This document shows, in pieces, positions 61,366 through 64,000 of a stretch of DNA of 64,000 nt. A model generated the notes under the pieces. It made no database searches and was not told the DNA's origin. It saw nothing but the letters and a program-made list of their open reading frames with translations. Position numbers and translations under genes: made by a program. The number at the start of each line of letters is the position of its first letter. Positions within the stretch are counted from its first letter, which is position 1. The DNA comes from Paraglaciecola sp. L1A13 (lineage in GTDB: Bacteria; Pseudomonadota; Gammaproteobacteria; Enterobacterales; Alteromonadaceae), in NCBI RefSeq assembly GCF_009796745.1, contig NZ_CP047024.1, positions 2,294,001 through 2,358,000 on the forward strand, written 5' to 3'.

Positions 61366-63543
61366 ATGCAAGCACAGCCGAAAAAACACTACTCGACTTG
61401 TACTCTATGTGAAGCCATGTGTGGTATCGAAGTGACCATACAAGACCGAGAAATTTTATCGATTGCTGGGGATAAAAAGAATCCTCTTAGTGAAGGCCAT
61501 GTCTGTCCTAAAGCGGCTGCGATGAAAGACTTATATGACGACCCTCAGCGACTCCGTCAACCTATGCGCAAAACGGCCAGTGGCTTTGAACCTATCAGTT
61601 GGGATGAAGCGCTTGATACTGTTGCTACTCGTTTACACGATATTCAGAATCAACATGGAAATGATGCGGTAGGGGTATACTTAGGTAATCCTAACGCCCA
61701 CAACATGGGTAGTATTCTTTTCGGCCCTTATTTTTATCGGGCACTAAACACCCATAATCGCTTTTCAGCGACATCAGTTGATCAATTACCCCATCATATT
61801 GTCAGTCGCCAAATGTTTGGTCATCAATTGCAAATACCAATAGGAGACATAGATCACACCGATTATTTTATGATCATTGGCGGAAACCCGCTGGCGTCTA
61901 ACGGTAGTATTATGACGGTGCCTCATATTAAAAGGCGTTTAAAGGGTATTCAGAAGCGTGGCGGTAAAGTCGTAGTTATCGATCCGAAGAAGTCCGAAAC
62001 GGCTGATATCAGTTGTGATCATCACTTTATTAAGCCAGGTAGTGACGCCTTATTAATGTTGGCCATGCTCAATACTATGTTTGCGAAAAATTTGGTTAAT
62101 GCTGATGAATTGCTTACCCATGCGCCAGATTTACTACAAGTTGAATCGTTTGTAAAAGACTACCCACCTAAAAGAGTCGCAGAGCGGGTTGGGATCAGTG
62201 CTGATGACATCGAAACCATGGTCATTGAGTTTTGCGCTGCTGGCTCGGCTATTTGTTACGGCAGAATGGGCGCGAGTGTGCAGACGTTTGGTACATTAAC
62301 GCAGTACCTAATCATGTTATTTAATATGCTAAGCGGCAATCTTAATCGCCGTGGAGGCATGATGTTTACGCAACCTGCGGCTGACGCCTTGCCGCATTCA
62401 GGCCGTGGTACGTTAGGTAAGTACTTCTCAAGGGTGCGCAATTTACCGGGATTTGCAGGTGAGTATCCAGTTGCGGCGCTTTCAGAGGAAATTACCACGT
62501 CAGGAGAAGGACAGATAAAAGCCATGGTCATCGGTGGGGGGAACCCAGTGCTGACCACATCAAATGGCAAGCAGCTTGATAAAGCGTTCGAGCAACTCGA
62601 GTTTGTAGTTGCTGTGGATTTCTATGTGACCGAGACCAGCCGTCATGCAGATATTATTTTGCCTCCTGTTACCGCACTGGAGCGGGATCATTACGATGTG
62701 GTATTTCATAATTTTGCCGTGCGCAATAGCGCTAAGTTTTCACCAGCGTTGTTTACCCAATCAGCACAGACAAAAACTGATTGGCAAATATACTTAGGCT
62801 TGGCTGAGCGAATTGACAGGCTAAATGGTAAGGCTACCGAGCACTATGCAGCGCTGTGGCACAAAGAGCCTACCGGCGTTATAGATGACATGCTAAAAAG
62901 TGGTCGATATGCCAATGGTGAATATAACCTCAGTATTCAAACCTTGCGTGAGCAACCCCACGGTATTGATTTAGGTCCATTACAACCTGAGTTACCTGGC
63001 GCGATTTACCATGGCGATAAAAAAATTGATATGGCATTTGATTACTTCATGGGGGATTTACCACGACTCGAAAAGCACTTCTTTTCTGATGAATCGCCGC
63101 TTGATCAACACAATAGCGATACCTTGTACTTAATTGGTCGACGTCACTTGAAATCAAATAATTCATGGCTGCATAACAGCCCACGAATGATGAAAGGTCT
63201 TTCGAGCGACAAAAAAGGCCAAAATCCGCGTTGTAGTGCCCAATTGCACCCGGATGATGCAGCCCGTTTCAGTATTCAAGATGGGCAGTTAATCAGTGTG
63301 ACTTCACGCGTTGGCCAGGTTGAAATTGTGGCTGAATTAACCGATAAAATAATGCCTGGCGTTATCTCTATACCTCATGGATGGGGGCATAATAAAGCCG
63401 GTAGTAGTTGGAAATTAGCTGAGCAACATAGTGGTGTCAGTGTTAACGATTTAACCGATGAAATGTGTTTAGATGAGCTATCAGGCAATGCCGTGTTAAA
63501 TGGGGTACCGGTCACAATTGCCGCGCTAGATATTGGGCAGTAA
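61366..63543 (+). CDS. Molybdopterin-dependent oxidoreductase (formate dehydrogenase/nitrate reductase-like)
   Basis: The 725-residue enzyme has an N-terminal [4Fe-4S] site (CTLCEAMCGIEV, then GHVCPKA) and the three molybdopterin-binding regions of the DMSO-reductase family, for example GVYLGNPNAHNMG, DYFMIIGGNPLASNGS, RRLKGIQKRGGKVVVIDPKKSETAD and a C-terminal NDLTDE pocket. No Tat signal is seen, so it should be cytosolic. The residue at the metal-ligand position looks like neither a clear Cys nor selenocysteine, and no electron-transfer subunit or chaperone gene is adjacent. I prefer the ATG at 61366 over the GTG one codon before; AAGGA lies ten bases upstream. Confidence 0.88.
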   Translation: MQAQPKKHYSTCTLCEAMCGIEVTIQDREILSIAGDKKNPLSEGHVCPKAAAMKDLYDDPQRLRQPMRKTASGFEPISWDEALDTVATRLHDIQNQHGNDAVGVYLGNPNAHNMGSILFGPYFYRALNTHNRFSATSVDQLPHHIVSRQMFGHQLQIPIGDIDHTDYFMIIGGNPLASNGSIMTVPHIKRRLKGIQKRGGKVVVIDPKKSETADISCDHHFIKPGSDALLMLAMLNTMFAKNLVNADELLTHAPDLLQVESFVKDYPPKRVAERVGISADDIETMVIEFCAAGSAICYGRMGASVQTFGTLTQYLIMLFNMLSGNLNRRGGMMFTQPAADALPHSGRGTLGKYFSRVRNLPGFAGEYPVAALSEEITTSGEGQIKAMVIGGGNPVLTTSNGKQLDKAFEQLEFVVAVDFYVTETSRHADIILPPVTALERDHYDVVFHNFAVRNSAKFSPALFTQSAQTKTDWQIYLGLAERIDRLNGKATEHYAALWHKEPTGVIDDMLKSGRYANGEYNLSIQTLREQPHGIDLGPLQPELPGAIYHGDKKIDMAFDYFMGDLPRLEKHFFSDESPLDQHNSDTLYLIGRRHLKSNNSWLHNSPRMMKGLSSDKKGQNPRCSAQLHPDDAARFSIQDGQLISVTSRVGQVEIVAELTDKIMPGVISIPHGWGHNKAGSSWKLAEQHSGVSVNDLTDEMCLDELSGNAVLNGVPVTIAALDIGQ

Positions 63544-63603
63544 AAAGACACGAGTCGGCAGATAAAATGGCCTTGTTAGACGCTTATTCGGTAATATAAA
63601 GCA

Positions 63604-63636
63604 GCAGGCTAATTTATTGAGCCTGCCCCTTTTTTA
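63604..63636. terminator. Intrinsic terminator
   Basis: GCAGGCT and AGCCTGC pair across a nine-base loop and are followed by CCCTTTTTT. It ends the molybdopterin oxidoreductase transcript; the convergent RND pump gene stops 29 bases beyond. Confidence 0.85.
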
Positions 63637-63664
63637 TCTCATTGAGAAGTCTCATCTCAACACA

Positions 63665-64000
63665 TTAACTGCTGGTCTGGTCGTCTTGAGTGACCTTGAA
63701 AAAACTGGCGTATAAAACGGGTACTGCACCTAGGGTTAGCACGGTACCGACTGCCAAGCCGAAGGCTATTACGCAGGCCATACCATAAAATAAAGGGTCA
63801 TGACTTAAAATAAGGGGCAGTAAACCTGCCACAGTAGTAATGGTCGTCATGGCAATAGGGCGTACTCGAGTGATACATGCGTTAACGATCGCGTCATAGT
63901 CCGATGCACCTTCGCGACGTTCAATGTCGATACGGTCGATAAGCACGATGGCATTGTTAATAATAATGCCAGCCAAGCTGTATAGCCCTAGCGTTACCAT
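63665..64000 (-). CDS. C-terminal part of an RND-family efflux permease
   Basis: The frame is open to the window edge, so the true start lies outside; the last 112 codons are seen. They cover the final membrane helices of an RND (AcrB/MexB/CusA-like) permease: LAGIIINNAIVLIDRID, the RVRPIAMTTITTVAGLLPL signature after helix 11 and the last helix FGLAVGTVLTLGAVPVLYASFF. The pump works in the inner membrane with a periplasmic adaptor and outer-membrane channel. The short tail and the RR-x-G-A-S-D-Y-D-A-I stretch suggest the multidrug (HAE-1-like) branch, which cannot be confirmed from this part. Confidence 0.9.
   Translation of the reverse strand: MVTLGLYSLAGIIINNAIVLIDRIDIERREGASDYDAIVNACITRVRPIAMTTITTVAGLLPLILSHDPLFYGMACVIAFGLAVGTVLTLGAVPVLYASFFKVTQDDQTSS

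Overview
The window looks like the chromosome of a marine, copiotrophic gammaproteobacterium of the Alteromonadaceae type (Alteromonas, Glaciecola or Paraglaciecola relatives). This is inferred from gene content and AT-leaning base composition, not from a marker gene: a secreted pullulanase next to a PEP-CTERM-like protein, a TonB receptor with a siderophore-interacting protein, and many c-di-GMP and histidine-kinase signalling proteins. No rRNA, integrase, transposase, phage gene or CRISPR array was seen. Both ends cut genes: a CaCA-type cation antiporter at the left and an RND efflux pump at the right.

Layout. 0-7.7 kb: DUF4174 protein, an SOS-controlled umuDC operon whose LexA box touches the umuD start codon, two small unknown genes, an extended glutathione-S-transferase-like protein, an alpha/beta-hydrolase-OsmC fusion and a SpoU-type RNA methyltransferase. 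8-18.8 kb: a helicase IV-like protein with an inserted nuclease-like domain and C-terminal zinc fingers; a pullulanase/PEP-CTERM operon; a RidA-like protein and a GntP permease; a DUF2750 protein. 19.5-23 kb: a CPA2 antiporter, then a small-regulator / polytopic membrane protein / exported repeat-peptide cassette I cannot assign to any known system. 23-32 kb: siderophore-interacting protein, TonB receptor, MscK-like channel, AraC regulator with divergent aldo/keto reductase, and a MarR regulator whose promoter shares an operator-like sequence with the siderophore-interacting gene.

32-46 kb is a signalling block: GAF-GAF-GGDEF-EAL protein, OmpR-type two-component pair, MHYT-PAS hybrid kinase with a REC-HD-GYP partner, an Aer-like chemoreceptor, and a membrane GGDEF-EAL protein with a degenerate GGDEF site. 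Several proteins could make, break or sense c-di-GMP.

46.6-48.8 kb holds three initiator tRNA-fMet genes interspersed with about ten partial copies of the tRNA 3' half, mostly in 115-bp tandem units, plus a 375-bp duplication that includes a tRNA promoter. Just downstream (49.1-54.7 kb) is a three-gene operon encoding an SMC/MukB-like ATPase and two partners in the positions of MukE-like and MukF-like subunits, with no nuclease gene. The remainder holds a quinone oxidoreductase, a four-gene adaptor/ATPase/permease/permease export operon, a DUF1272 protein and an orphan molybdopterin oxidoreductase.

The three best candidates for undescribed biology are the repeat-peptide cassette (21.4-22.8 kb), the tRNA-fMet 3'-half repeat array, and the MukBEF-like operon beside it.
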